This document shows positions 1-7,878 of a stretch of DNA of 27,519 bases, in pieces. The position numbers were made by a program, and so were the translations under genes. How positions within the stretch are numbered: position 1 is the first letter of the stretch; the number at the start of each line of letters is the position of its first letter. The notes below the pieces were generated by a model. The model saw only the letters and a program-made list of their open reading frames with translations. It did no database searches and was not told the DNA's origin. The stretch spans positions 1 through 27,519 of the forward strand of contig DJWZ01000041.1 in NCBI GenBank assembly GCA_002449535.1, written 5' to 3'. The DNA is from Prevotellaceae bacterium UBA7017. GTDB lineage: Bacteria > Bacteroidota > Bacteroidia > Bacteroidales > Bacteroidaceae.

Positions 1-231
1 GTCACCTGTCTCGTTCATGACGGCGGTATAGCCGCAATAGGTGGCACTGTTGATGCCGATAGGACCAGGGGTCATCTGTGAGATTGCCACTATATTGGTG
101 AATTCAGCTGATGTTATCCAATGATGGTTTTGTACCACCTCGTGTTGTATGAGGGACAGCATGCCATATCCTCCACCGAATCCGAAGAGTCCTATAATGA
201 AAAATGTATAGAATAGTGTCAGGAAAAGCAC
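1..231 (-). CDS. chromate transporter subunit, partial (cut by window edge)
   Basis: This is the N-terminal 77 residues of a second chromate-transporter (CHR family) half-protein. It resembles the complete half-gene just upstream. It has the family's amphipathic start followed by a glycine-rich FGFGGGYGM stretch (about residues 16-24) and a MTPGPIGIN stretch (about 53-61) typical of the conserved N-terminal repeat. Its real length is unknown because it runs off the window. The only plausible start is GTG at 231-229: in-frame stops lie just upstream and no ATG fits. Two adjacent half-size CHR genes usually form a heteromeric short-chain ChrA pair. Whether the substrate is chromate or another anion such as sulfate cannot be told from sequence. 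It follows the first half-gene by 40 bp, and that gap is filled by a 7-bp tandem repeat. Confidence 0.85.
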   Translation of the reverse strand, partial: MLFLTLFYTFFIIGLFGFGGGYGMLSLIQHEVVQNHHWITSAEFTNIVAISQMTPGPIGINSATYCGYTAVMNETGD

Positions 232-232
232 T

Positions 233-260
233 TTAAGAGTTAAGAATTAAGAGTTAAGAA
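233..260. repeat. 7-bp tandem repeat, 4 units
   Basis: Four head-to-tail units of TTAAGAG/TTAAGAA start at 233, 240, 247 and 254, exactly 7 bp apart. They fill the gap between the two chromate-transporter half-genes and occupy the place where the downstream GTG start would have its ribosome-binding region. This belongs to the recurring intergenic heptamer class of this window. Confidence 0.85.
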
Positions 261-271
261 ATTATGCATTA

Positions 272-826
272 CTAAAATCGTGGTTTGACTGTTGACTCAT
301 CTGAAATGAATACTCCATATAAAAAGCCTGCTACACCGGCAGCGAGCAACACATAGATAGGATTTACACCGAGTGCCCATATGGCAAGTGCGCATACTAT
401 CGGAATCCACGCATTAAGGAATGTTATCTTAGCCTGCTTTGCCATAGAAAAGCATGGAGATGCTATGAGGGCAACCACAGCAGGGCGTATGCCATTGAAT
501 GCTGCTGCCACCCATGGAATGTCTAAAAAGTGTGTCAGACACATGGCAATAAGCAGTATTATAAGCAATGATGGCAGCACTGTTCCCAAGGTTGCCATCA
601 AGGCTCCTGGGAAACCGCCAACCTTACGTCCCACGAAGATGGAGATATTCACGGCAAAGACACCTGGGCATGTTTGTGCCACAGCTACCAAGTCCATGAA
701 CATCTCACGATTCAACCATCGATGCTTGTCCACCACATCAGCCTCGATGAGAGGTATCATAGCATATCCGCCTCCGATGGTGAAGGCTCCTATACGGAAA
801 AATGTCTTAAAGAGCGAATTGTACAT
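272..826 (-). CDS. chromate transporter subunit (short-chain CHR family)
   Basis: A complete 184-residue half-size CHR-family membrane protein. It begins with an FFRIGAFTIGGGYAMIPL-type conserved block (about residues 10-27), followed by VAVAQTCPGVFAVN (about 47-60), which matches the Q-x-x-PG signature of the family. Four or five hydrophobic segments follow. Short-chain CHR proteins of about 180-200 residues work as pairs, and the partner is the truncated gene immediately downstream. The family is annotated as exporting chromate by an antiport-like mechanism, but in gut-type Bacteroidales the true substrate is unknown. It lies 48 bp downstream of purL on the same strand and may be read through from it. 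The gap holds C/T-rich near-repeats (about 849-872) but no hairpin that I can see. Confidence 0.88.
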   Translation of the reverse strand: MYNSLFKTFFRIGAFTIGGGYAMIPLIEADVVDKHRWLNREMFMDLVAVAQTCPGVFAVNISIFVGRKVGGFPGALMATLGTVLPSLLIILLIAMCLTHFLDIPWVAAAFNGIRPAVVALIASPCFSMAKQAKITFLNAWIPIVCALAIWALGVNPIYVLLAAGVAGFLYGVFISDESTVKPRF

Positions 827-874
827 TTGTATTGAAGTTTCCTTTTTACTCCCCTTTCACTCCCTTCTCACTGC

Positions 875-3800
875 TTAAAGTTGATGTGCTTCAATCCAAA
901 GTCGTGCATTGACAAAAGCCTGATGCCAAGGTGTCACCTGGTCGGTGAGGCGACGCTCCTCAGGATAGTATCCACACTGCCAAGGATGCTGTGTGCGCTC
1001 TGGGTGAGGCATGATAGCGAGATGACGACCATCGGCACTTGCTATGGCTGCTACATCATAGTCGGAGCCGTTAGGATTAGCAGGATATTCGTGATGGTTG
1101 TATTTGGCAACAATGTTATACTTGTCCTCTGACATTGGCAGACGGAACTTTCCTTCTCCATGAGCTACCCAGCAGCCTACCTCTTCGCCAGACAGTGAAC
1201 CGAACATTACAGAGTCGTTCTGAGGAATGCGCAGCGTTACAAAGGTGCTCTCGAACTTATGAGAGTCATTATGCAGCATCTGTGCATAGTCGCGGGCATT
1301 TGTAGAGGCTGTGGTATTGTTGAGCAATCCCAGTTCTACCATCAGCTGACAACCGTTACATACACCCAGTGAGAGGGTGTCCTTACGGGAGTAGAACTTA
1401 TCGAGAGCCTCCTTCGCTTTAGGGTTGAAGAGGAAGGCACCTGCCCATCCTTTTGCAGAACCAAGCACGTCGGAGTTAGAGAAACCGCCGCAGAAGGCTA
1501 TCATGTTAACCTCTTCCAATGTCTCACGACCCGTTACGAGGTCGGTCATAGTAACATCCTTTACGTCAAAGCCTGCCTGATAGAAAGACCAAGCCATCTC
1601 GCGCTCGGAGTTGGTACCCTTCTCACGGATGATGGCAGCGACTGGACGCTTGCCCTCTGGGCGTGGGGTAGCCTTGAGAGGCTCACCTTTCAGTGACCAT
1701 GTTACAGGATTCTTCTTATAGTTCTCAAATCGTTCGGCTGCCTTGCCGTTGAAGCTCTGCTTCCTGTCGAGGAGGTAAGAGGTAGAATACCATACGTCAC
1801 GAAGTTCGTCGATGTCGAAGTCGAATGTCAGTTCACGAGATGCTATCTGAGCATTTGGAACAGAGGCATTAGAAACTGTCTTTGTGATTGTAATCTTGCG
1901 CTCATCACAAGGAGTACCAATCTTGCAGTAGCCAATACCTGCATCCTCAAGTATCTTCTTTACACGAGAAGCATCGCTATTGCGAACCTGTATTACGACA
2001 CCAGGATTCTCAGCAAAGAGCACCTTTACGATGTCGCCTTCCTGTATCTTGTCGAAATTGATGTCGAGACCACCCTTGGTATTTGCAAAACACATTTCAA
2101 GGAGACAGGTGATGATACCGCCGGCAGAGATGTCGTGACCAGCAAGTATCAAGCCCTCGCCAATCATCTGCTGTATTGCCATGAAGGCATCAGCGAAGTA
2201 TTCTGGATTCTGAACGGTAGGAACATCGCTGCCAACCTTTCCTTGGCTCTGTGCAAAGGCAGAACCGCCCAGCTGCAGCTTGTCGAACGAGAAGTCGATA
2301 TAGTAGAGGCGGCTGTCCTTCACTGCCTTTATGACAGGAGAAACCGTCTTGCTTATCTCGTCAACCTCACCACCTGCAGAAACTATCACAGTACCTGGGG
2401 AGACAATCTTCTTTCCGTCAGGATATTTCTGTGTCATTGAGAGGGAGTCCTTACCTGTCGGAACGTTGATATGGAGGTCGCAGCAGAAGTCTGACAATGC
2501 CTTTACAGCACTATAGAGACGAGCATCCTCACCTTCCTGTGCGCGGCAAGGCCACATCCAGTTAGCACTCAGCGAGATGCTGTCCATTCCTTCTGCCATG
2601 TGTGCCCATACGAGGTTTGTGAGAGATTCTGCAACAGAGAGTACAGAACCTGCCTCTGGGTTTGCAAGGGCAGCCTGTGGAGCATGTCCGAGAGAAGTAG
2701 CAATACCCTTGGTGCCTGTATAGTCGAGAGCCACAACGCCACAGTCAGAGAGTGGCAACTGCAGTTCGCCTTGACACTGCTGGCGTGCTATGCGTCCAGA
2801 CACAGAGCGGTCCACCTTATTGGTGAGCCAGTCCTTACAAGCCACAGCCTCTAACTGCAATACCTGCTTCAGGTATTCATTCAACTTGGTGCTGAGAGTC
2901 GTCTGCTCGCCTATGGCAGAAGCATCGTATGTTACTACATCATATTTACGTTCTACGGTCTTGTCCTCCATTATAGTCTTTGGAGAAGAACCGAACATCT
3001 GATCTACCGAGAGGTCGAAAGGTCTTACGCCGTCAGCCTGTTCGAAGGCAAAGCGATGGTCGCCAGTTGTCTCGCCGACAGTGTACATAGGGGCACGCTC
3101 GCGGTCAGCAATCTTCTGCACATGTTCTATGGCAGCTTCGTCGATGAGCAGTCCCATGCGTTCTTGTGATTCGTTGGCAATGATTTCCTTTGCGCTGAGG
3201 GTCTTGTCACCAATAGGCAGCTTGTCCATGTGGATGAGTCCGCCACAGTCTTCTACCAATTCAGAGAGACAGTTTACGTGACCGGCACTGCCGTGGTCGT
3301 GGATAGAGACGATAGGATTCTGTTCCTCTTCACCCAGGGCGCGGATAACGTTATAGGTACGCTTCTGCATCTCAGGGTTAGCACGCTGGACGGCATTGAG
3401 TTCAATGCCAGAAGAATAGCGTCCTGTCTCAACAGAGGAGACAGAGCCACCGCCAAGTCCGATGCGATAGTTCTCACCGCCCATTACGACAATCTTGTTG
3501 CCTGGCTGTGGAGTACCCTTGATGCAGTCGCGCTTCAAGCCATATCCTACACCTCCGGCAAGCATTATTACCTTGTCGTAAGCATATTCTTCGTCTTTTT
3601 CTTTATGCTCGAATGTCAACACTGAACCACAAATCAGTGGCTGACCAAACTTGTTGCCGAAGTCAGATGCACCATTAGATGCCTTGATAAGAATCTGCTC
3701 AGGAGTCTGGTAGAGCCAAGGACGCTCTGGCATCTTCTGTTCCCAAGCATTGTTGGTACCCTTCTTGCGAGGATAAGAGGTCATGTAAACCGCTGTTCCG

Positions 3801-4648
3801 GCAATAGGCCATGAACCGACGCCACCACCCATACGGTCGCGAATCTCACCACCAGTACCTGTTGCAGCACCGTTGAAAGGTTCTACGGTAGTAGGGAAGT
3901 TGTGTGTCTCAGCCTTCAGGGATATGACACTCTCTACCTTCTTTATATTGTAGAAGTCAGGAGCAGTATGGTCAGCAGGGGAGAACTGTTCTATTTCCGG
4001 TCCCTGGCTGAAAGCCACATTGTCCTTGTATGCAGACAATATCTTGTTAGGATTCTCTTGTGTTGTCTTCTTAATCATCTGGAACAGAGAAGACTCCATC
4101 TCCTTGCCGTCGATGATGAATGTGCCACCGAATATCTTATGACGGCAGTGCTCGGAGTTTATCTGTGCGAAACCGAAGAGCTCAGAGTCTGTCAGTGGAC
4201 GTCCCAGCTGCTTTGCAACGTCATAAAGGTATGCTATTTCTTCCTTAGAGAGGGCAAGACCTTCCTTGTCGTTATGCTCTTCTATGTTCTCGATATATTT
4301 TATGTCTTCCGGCTTGATGTCGATGGTAAAGATAGTCTGGTCGAGGCCTTCATACATGCGCTGCAGCATCTCGTCATGCTCGGCATCCATAGAATCTACA
4401 GGGAAATATTCCTCAATACGCGAAATGCCTTTGAGAGACATGTTTTGTGTTATCTCAACGGCATTTGTTGACCAAGGAGTAATCATCTCGCGACGTGGAC
4501 CTACGAAGAATCCGCTCACGGTGTCGCCCTCTATCAATGTAGCATTGTCATACAGCCAGCATAGTTTTTCTATTTCCAGAGCAGATGGCTGGTGGTCTAT
4601 CTCTGTGGCAATTAAGTTCTCGGATGGAGTCTTGAAAAAGAGAATCAT
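875..4648 (-). CDS. purL: phosphoribosylformylglycinamidine synthase (large, fused type)
   Basis: FGAM synthase of purine biosynthesis: converts FGAR plus glutamine and ATP to FGAM in the cytoplasm. At 1257 residues it is the single-chain form that fuses the PurS-like N-terminus, two AIRS-type synthetase halves and a C-terminal class I glutamine amidotransferase. Visible landmarks are AETHNFPTTVEPFNGAATG and a glycine-rich RMGGGVGSWP in the first synthetase half, GHDISAGGI in the second, and the amidotransferase triad: nucleophile Cys1097 in GVCNGCQ with His1215 and Glu1217 in MPHPER. The ATG at 4648 gives the expected family N-terminus (MILFFKTP). A TAATTTTG promoter box lies about 87 bp upstream, so the transcript has a leader of roughly 80 nt that consists largely of 7-bp repeats. 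The two chromate-transporter genes follow it closely. No part is missing. Confidence 0.97.
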   Translation of the reverse strand: MILFFKTPSENLIATEIDHQPSALEIEKLCWLYDNATLIEGDTVSGFFVGPRREMITPWSTNAVEITQNMSLKGISRIEEYFPVDSMDAEHDEMLQRMYEGLDQTIFTIDIKPEDIKYIENIEEHNDKEGLALSKEEIAYLYDVAKQLGRPLTDSELFGFAQINSEHCRHKIFGGTFIIDGKEMESSLFQMIKKTTQENPNKILSAYKDNVAFSQGPEIEQFSPADHTAPDFYNIKKVESVISLKAETHNFPTTVEPFNGAATGTGGEIRDRMGGGVGSWPIAGTAVYMTSYPRKKGTNNAWEQKMPERPWLYQTPEQILIKASNGASDFGNKFGQPLICGSVLTFEHKEKDEEYAYDKVIMLAGGVGYGLKRDCIKGTPQPGNKIVVMGGENYRIGLGGGSVSSVETGRYSSGIELNAVQRANPEMQKRTYNVIRALGEEEQNPIVSIHDHGSAGHVNCLSELVEDCGGLIHMDKLPIGDKTLSAKEIIANESQERMGLLIDEAAIEHVQKIADRERAPMYTVGETTGDHRFAFEQADGVRPFDLSVDQMFGSSPKTIMEDKTVERKYDVVTYDASAIGEQTTLSTKLNEYLKQVLQLEAVACKDWLTNKVDRSVSGRIARQQCQGELQLPLSDCGVVALDYTGTKGIATSLGHAPQAALANPEAGSVLSVAESLTNLVWAHMAEGMDSISLSANWMWPCRAQEGEDARLYSAVKALSDFCCDLHINVPTGKDSLSMTQKYPDGKKIVSPGTVIVSAGGEVDEISKTVSPVIKAVKDSRLYYIDFSFDKLQLGGSAFAQSQGKVGSDVPTVQNPEYFADAFMAIQQMIGEGLILAGHDISAGGIITCLLEMCFANTKGGLDINFDKIQEGDIVKVLFAENPGVVIQVRNSDASRVKKILEDAGIGYCKIGTPCDERKITITKTVSNASVPNAQIASRELTFDFDIDELRDVWYSTSYLLDRKQSFNGKAAERFENYKKNPVTWSLKGEPLKATPRPEGKRPVAAIIREKGTNSEREMAWSFYQAGFDVKDVTMTDLVTGRETLEEVNMIAFCGGFSNSDVLGSAKGWAGAFLFNPKAKEALDKFYSRKDTLSLGVCNGCQLMVELGLLNNTTASTNARDYAQMLHNDSHKFESTFVTLRIPQNDSVMFGSLSGEEVGCWVAHGEGKFRLPMSEDKYNIVAKYNHHEYPANPNGSDYDVAAIASADGRHLAIMPHPERTQHPWQCGYYPEERRLTDQVTPWHQAFVNARLWIEAHQL

Positions 4649-4654
4649 ATAAAT

Positions 4655-4716
4655 ATTGAATATTGAAAATTGAACATTGAAAAAAGCCTTAGCCTCTTGA
4701 CCTTAGACCTTATATT
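4655..4716. repeat. 7-bp tandem repeat in the purL leader
   Basis: ATTGAAN units start at 4655, 4662, 4669 and 4676. The 7-bp periodicity continues with different units (TTAGCCT, CTTGACC, TTAGACC at 4690, 4697 and 4704), so about nine heptads run in register. The array lies between the purL promoter box and its start codon, so it would be transcribed as 5' leader. Confidence 0.8.
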
Positions 4717-4734
4717 TCGCGGTAATTTTGCTGC

Positions 4735-4742
4735 AAAATTAT
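4735..4742 (-). promoter_or_regulatory. -7 box of the purL promoter
   Basis: Read on the minus strand this is TAATTTTG, a full match to the Bacteroidetes TAnnTTTG box. No clear TTTG partner lies 19-21 bp upstream, where a T-rich run is found instead. Between it and azlD (4743-4808) the DNA is very A/T-rich, with a weak hairpin (arms 4772-4778 and 4785-4791) that could help end azlCD transcription. Confidence 0.55.
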
Positions 4743-4808
4743 AAAAAAAAAATGAAATATCAGTAAGTAATAGAAATAATTTTCTATTTCTTTATTTAAA
4801 AGCCTTTT

Positions 4809-5132
4809 TTAGAAAAAGACGCCGCTTGACATGAAGTCCATCAAATACACTATTGCACAGCATATTGCAGCGACTGGAAACAGCCCAAGTCCGAACCATG
4901 CAGCAATGATGCCGACCATTAGCGACACAATACCAGAAAGAGGTGTCATCGTCGTCTGTATCATGTCTGGAAACGTCATTACGGCAAGCGTTACGTAAGG
5001 TACATAATACAGGAAACTCCTTACAAAGGTGTTGCGTATATGTCCCTTTATGAATACCATTGGCACAACGCGGATGAGGTTTGTGCAGACGATGGCAAGC
5101 AGTATGTATAATATTATCTCATGCTTCTCCAT
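4809..5132 (-). CDS. azlD: branched-chain amino-acid exporter small subunit, AzlD family
   Basis: A 107-residue, very hydrophobic protein with three to four membrane segments. It matches the AzlD family in size and in its opening pattern, where a first helix is followed by TNLIRVVPMVFIKG; the charged turn between helices 1 and 2 is characteristic. With AzlC it forms a LIV-E type exporter for branched-chain amino acids, or for analogues such as azaleucine, in the inner membrane. Its ATG lies inside the end of azlC (14-bp overlap, different frame), so the two are translationally coupled. Confidence 0.85.
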   Translation of the reverse strand: MEKHEIILYILLAIVCTNLIRVVPMVFIKGHIRNTFVRSFLYYVPYVTLAVMTFPDMIQTTMTPLSGIVSLMVGIIAAWFGLGLFPVAAICCAIVYLMDFMSSGVFF

Positions 5133-5841
5133 CGTTCTCTAAAGGTAAAGGTTTCAGCCATGCTGCTGCGGCAGATATGACTATTGTAAGAACTATTATT
5201 CTTGTGCCGCTGCTCCATTCGCTTACTATTGGTGTCACAGCACATAAACCGCTCAGCAGGAAACTCGCAACGACGGCATACAACACATCGCGGTCGGTTC
5301 GTGCCATAGGCATTATGATGGCAAGGAACATACCGTAAAGAGCCACGCTGAGGGCTGCAACGATATTGGCTGGCAGCATGCCGCCGGCAATGATTCCTGC
5401 AGCACATCCAGACGCCCAGAAGATGCCCGATATCAAGGCTGCAGAATACGTATAAGCAGGAGGAGTATATCCCTTATGGTTTATTGAAATACCAAACACT
5501 TCGTCTGTAATGCAGCAAGCCATCAGTATGCGGTGGAACCACGACAGGGTAGGAGAGAGCTTTTGCGATAGGGCAGCACTCATCAGCATATAGCGCAGGT
5601 TTACCACAAGGCACATAGCAATCAGTTCTACATAAGTGGCATTGACGGCAACCAAGGTATATACACCATATTCACCGGCAGAGGCGCGGGTAAAGAAACT
5701 GCTGAAAAAGCCTATCAAAGCAGTAAGCCCAGCCTTCTTCGCTATTATGCCTAATGAGAAAGCCACAGCGAAGTATCCCATCGCGATAGGAATGCCGTCG
5801 CGTATGCCAGAAAGAATATTATGCCTAAGGTCGTTTTTCAT
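5119..5841 (-). CDS. azlC: branched-chain amino-acid exporter large subunit, AzlC family
   Basis: A 240-residue inner-membrane protein of the AzlC (LIV-E) family. The N-terminus, GIRDGIPIAMGYFAVAFSLGIIAKKAGL (about residues 12-39), is the family's most conserved block. It is followed by SAGEYGVYTLVAVNATYVELI and a block (NLRYMLMSAALSQKL, about 81-95) typical of the second and third helices. Later helices are glycine/alanine-rich. It pairs with the overlapping azlD. The start at 5841 (ATGAAAAACG) sits 22 bp downstream of a TACCTTCG promoter-like box. It is divergent from the metallophosphoesterase gene. Confidence 0.9.
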   Translation of the reverse strand: MKNDLRHNILSGIRDGIPIAMGYFAVAFSLGIIAKKAGLTALIGFFSSFFTRASAGEYGVYTLVAVNATYVELIAMCLVVNLRYMLMSAALSQKLSPTLSWFHRILMACCITDEVFGISINHKGYTPPAYTYSAALISGIFWASGCAAGIIAGGMLPANIVAALSVALYGMFLAIIMPMARTDRDVLYAVVASFLLSGLCAVTPIVSEWSSGTRIIVLTIVISAAAAWLKPLPLENDGEA

Positions 5842-5863
5842 CCGTCAATTTTAAAATCGAGCG

Positions 5864-5871
5864 CGAAGGTA
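5864..5871 (-). promoter_or_regulatory. -7 box of the azlCD promoter
   Basis: On the minus strand this reads TACCTTCG, one mismatch from TAnnTTTG. It lies 22 bp before azlC. No good TTTG partner is seen about 20 bp upstream, where the 7-bp repeat array begins. Confidence 0.45.
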
Positions 5872-5880
5872 CAAAAAATA

Positions 5881-5915
5881 ATTGAAAAATTGAGAATTGA
5901 AAATTGAAAATTGAT
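5881..5915. repeat. 7-bp tandem repeat between divergent promoters
   Basis: ATTGAAA-type units start at 5881, 5889, 5896, 5903 and 5910 (one 8-bp step, then 7-bp steps). The array separates the azlCD promoter from the metallophosphoesterase promoter. Confidence 0.8.
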
Positions 5916-5920
5916 ATTTT

Positions 5921-5952
5921 TTTGTGTATTCTAATACTTTTATGTACCTTTG
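5921..5952 (+). promoter_or_regulatory. Bacteroidetes-type promoter of the metallophosphoesterase gene
   Basis: TTTG at 5921-5924 and TACCTTTG at 5945-5952 are separated by 20 bp, a full match to the TTTG / TAnnTTTG arrangement. The start codon is about 38 bp downstream. Confidence 0.75.
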
Positions 5953-5990
5953 CCGACAAAACTACTGTTAAAAAACATTGACCTTTGAAA

Positions 5991-7100
5991 ATGTGGATGA
6001 TTATATTCCTGTTATTGCCGCTGTTTGGCATTGCCTATATTTCCTGGCATGTATGGTGTCTTTTGCCCTGCGCATGGTGGTGGAAAGTTATAGCCATCGC
6101 ATTGATGGCTGGCTCGTTCCTGACCATGATGTTTGGCATGCGAGGGCTTTACGACAGTATGCCGCTCACTGTTGGTACTGCATTTTATGAAATAGGTACG
6201 TCGAGTATCTTTATCATGATGTATCTGGTCATACTGTTTCTGATTCTCGACCTCGGACGGCTTTTCCATCTTATTCCGCGCACCTTATTATATAATAACT
6301 GGTACACCTTTTGGGGTATCACCATCCTGATGGTGGGTATCTTTGTCTATGGCAATCTGCACTATCAGCACAAATATCGTCAGGAACTGACGCTGACAGC
6401 CAACCGTCCTTTGGCACGCCCTCTGAAACTGGTAATGGTCAGCGACTTGCATATTGGCTACCATAATCCTCGCAAAGAGCTGCATCGCTGGGTAGATATG
6501 ATTAATGCAGAGAAACCAGACCTGATACTGATTGCCGGCGATATCATCGACATGAGCATGCGCCCTTTGAAAGAAGAACGCATGCATGAGGAGTTCCTGC
6601 GGCTCTCGGCTCCAGTATATGCCTGTTTAGGCAACCACGAATACTACAGTGGCGAGCCTGATGCCCAGCAGTTTTATCGCGATGCCGGCATACAGTTGTT
6701 ACGCGACAATGCCGTCACCTTTGGAGACCTGTGTATCATCGGGCGTGACGACCGCACCAATATACATCGTAAATCACTGGGTAAGATAGTGAATGAAAAT
6801 AAATCGCTCATTTCTAATTCCTCATACCTTATTCTGTTAGACCATCAGCCCTACCACCTGGAACAAGCCGAGCAACAACATATTGATTTCCAATTCAGTG
6901 GTCACACCCATCACGGACAGGTGTGGCCCATCTCATGGATTACGGAAAGCATATACGAGTGTGCCTTTGGAAGCCATCAACGTGGCAACGCCCGCTATTA
7001 CATCAGTAGCGGTTTAGGCATCTGGGGTGGCAAGTTCCGCATCGGCACCCGCTCTGAGTACATCGTGGCAGAGCTAAGAGGTAAGAGTACTGATGTATGA
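5991..7100 (+). CDS. membrane-anchored metallophosphoesterase
   Basis: A calcineurin-like metallophosphoesterase with an N-terminal membrane part of about 125 residues (four or so hydrophobic segments) and a C-terminal catalytic domain, probably on the outer face of the inner membrane. The metal-binding motifs appear in order: SDLHIGYHN, AGDIIDMS, GNHEYYSG, LLDHQP and a GHTHHGQ near the C-terminus. This layout is that of the YaeI/YkuE-like family. The substrate is not known here, although related enzymes act on phosphoesters such as UDP-sugar lipids. An in-frame TTG at 5985 would add two residues (MKMWMII), but ATG at 5991 is the more likely start. A well-formed promoter lies upstream. It stands alone on the plus strand and ends close to a hairpin shared with the LUD gene. 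Confidence 0.88.
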   Translation: MWMIIFLLLPLFGIAYISWHVWCLLPCAWWWKVIAIALMAGSFLTMMFGMRGLYDSMPLTVGTAFYEIGTSSIFIMMYLVILFLILDLGRLFHLIPRTLLYNNWYTFWGITILMVGIFVYGNLHYQHKYRQELTLTANRPLARPLKLVMVSDLHIGYHNPRKELHRWVDMINAEKPDLILIAGDIIDMSMRPLKEERMHEEFLRLSAPVYACLGNHEYYSGEPDAQQFYRDAGIQLLRDNAVTFGDLCIIGRDDRTNIHRKSLGKIVNENKSLISNSSYLILLDHQPYHLEQAEQQHIDFQFSGHTHHGQVWPISWITESIYECAFGSHQRGNARYYISSGLGIWGGKFRIGTRSEYIVAELRGKSTDV

Positions 7101-7157
7101 AGTATGAAGCCAGATGACGCTTCTTGTAAGCACAAGGATTAGATGGTATTAACTATG

Positions 7158-7193
7158 AAGAGGTCGTGTCAGTTGCTTTTGACACGACCTCTT
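7158..7193. terminator. bidirectional hairpin between convergent genes
   Basis: A perfect 14-bp stem: 7158-7171 pairs with 7180-7193 around an 8-nt loop. It lies between the ends of the metallophosphoesterase (7100) and the LUD gene (7216). No long T run follows on either strand. A second inverted pair (GTAAGCACAAG at 7126-7136 with its complement at 7191-7201) shares three bases with the right arm. Confidence 0.7.
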
Positions 7194-7215
7194 GTGCTTA
7201 CTTGTTATCTACCTC

Positions 7216-7821
7216 TCAATATCCCAATTCTTCGCCTACGAGGATGACGACATGGCGGCCTTTGTTGCGGGAATTGCGGAGAAAGTGGACATAGCTGCAG
7301 ATGCTTTCAGGAGAATTGCAGTTATGGCATTTTCCGTCTATCTTGCATGGGGTCTTGATGTCAAACCGCTTGGCATTGACAGGGGCTGCTATGTTTCTGG
7401 CTCTTTCAAGGGCTGACTCCAGAGAGGGGGAGACTTTGTTTTTACCTATGATGAAGATAACCTTCTTTGGTCCCCAGGTGATGGCTGCCACTCTGTTGCC
7501 ATTGCCGTCAATATTTACAATGACACCATCTTCGGAAATGGCATTGGCACTTGTCAGGAAGACATCGGCACTGAAGGCTTGAAGGTATATTTCCTGCTTT
7601 TCTTCTGGAGTTGGTACACTGTCGCGATCAAGAACGTTGAGGGTGCCTCTGGACTTGAGGAAATCAGGAAGTCCGAGTTCGCGGACTGTAGCGGAGCCAC
7701 CCCATGTGACAGTATCGCCATCATTGATGAGTGATGATACTTTTGCCACTGCTTCCTTGGCAGTGGGACAATAGAAAGCTTCGATATTTCGACGCTTGAG
7801 GGCTTTTATTAATTCTTTCAT
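7216..7821 (-). CDS. LUD-domain protein (LutC/YkgG-like)
   Basis: A 201-residue protein of the LUD (formerly DUF162) family. It has the glycine-rich DTVTWGGSATVRELGL stretch (about residues 36-51), the NGNRVAAITWGPKKVIFIIGKNK block, and the C-terminal cysteine-rich tail (CKIDGKCHNCNSPESIC) seen in the single-gene Bacteroidetes members. In other bacteria LutC works with the LutA/LutB iron-sulfur proteins in lactate oxidation. No lutA or lutB is present here, so a lactate role is not supported. It follows a secreted GH43-like gene by 53 bp, and the gap is a 9-bp tandem repeat. Function in this organism is unknown. Confidence 0.8.
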   Translation of the reverse strand: MKELIKALKRRNIEAFYCPTAKEAVAKVSSLINDGDTVTWGGSATVRELGLPDFLKSRGTLNVLDRDSVPTPEEKQEIYLQAFSADVFLTSANAISEDGVIVNIDGNGNRVAAITWGPKKVIFIIGKNKVSPSLESALERARNIAAPVNAKRFDIKTPCKIDGKCHNCNSPESICSYVHFLRNSRNKGRHVVILVGEELGY

Positions 7822-7837
7822 AATTTAATATTTAGGG

Positions 7838-7878
7838 CTAATGGGACTTATAAGACTTATAGGACTTATGGGGCTTAT
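7838..7878. repeat. 9-bp tandem repeat
   Basis: Units CTAATGGGA, CTTATAAGA, CTTATAGGA, CTTATGGGG and a partial CTTAT start at 7838, 7847, 7856, 7865 and 7874, exactly 9 bp apart. The last unit runs into the stop codon (7875-7877) of the upstream GH43-like gene. Confidence 0.9.

Noticed and set aside
234..265. Short ATG-started frame after the first chromate-transporter stop
   Set aside because: It is nine codons of repeat DNA ending at a stop; the GTG at 231 starts the real gene.
3902..4471. Long plus-strand open frames inside purL
   Set aside because: They are antisense shadows of purL, rich in Cys, Leu and Ser, with no family resemblance and no promoter.
4649..4734. Purine riboswitch in the purL leader
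   Set aside because: The leader is mainly 7-bp repeats; I see no three-way junction or conserved purine-aptamer loops.
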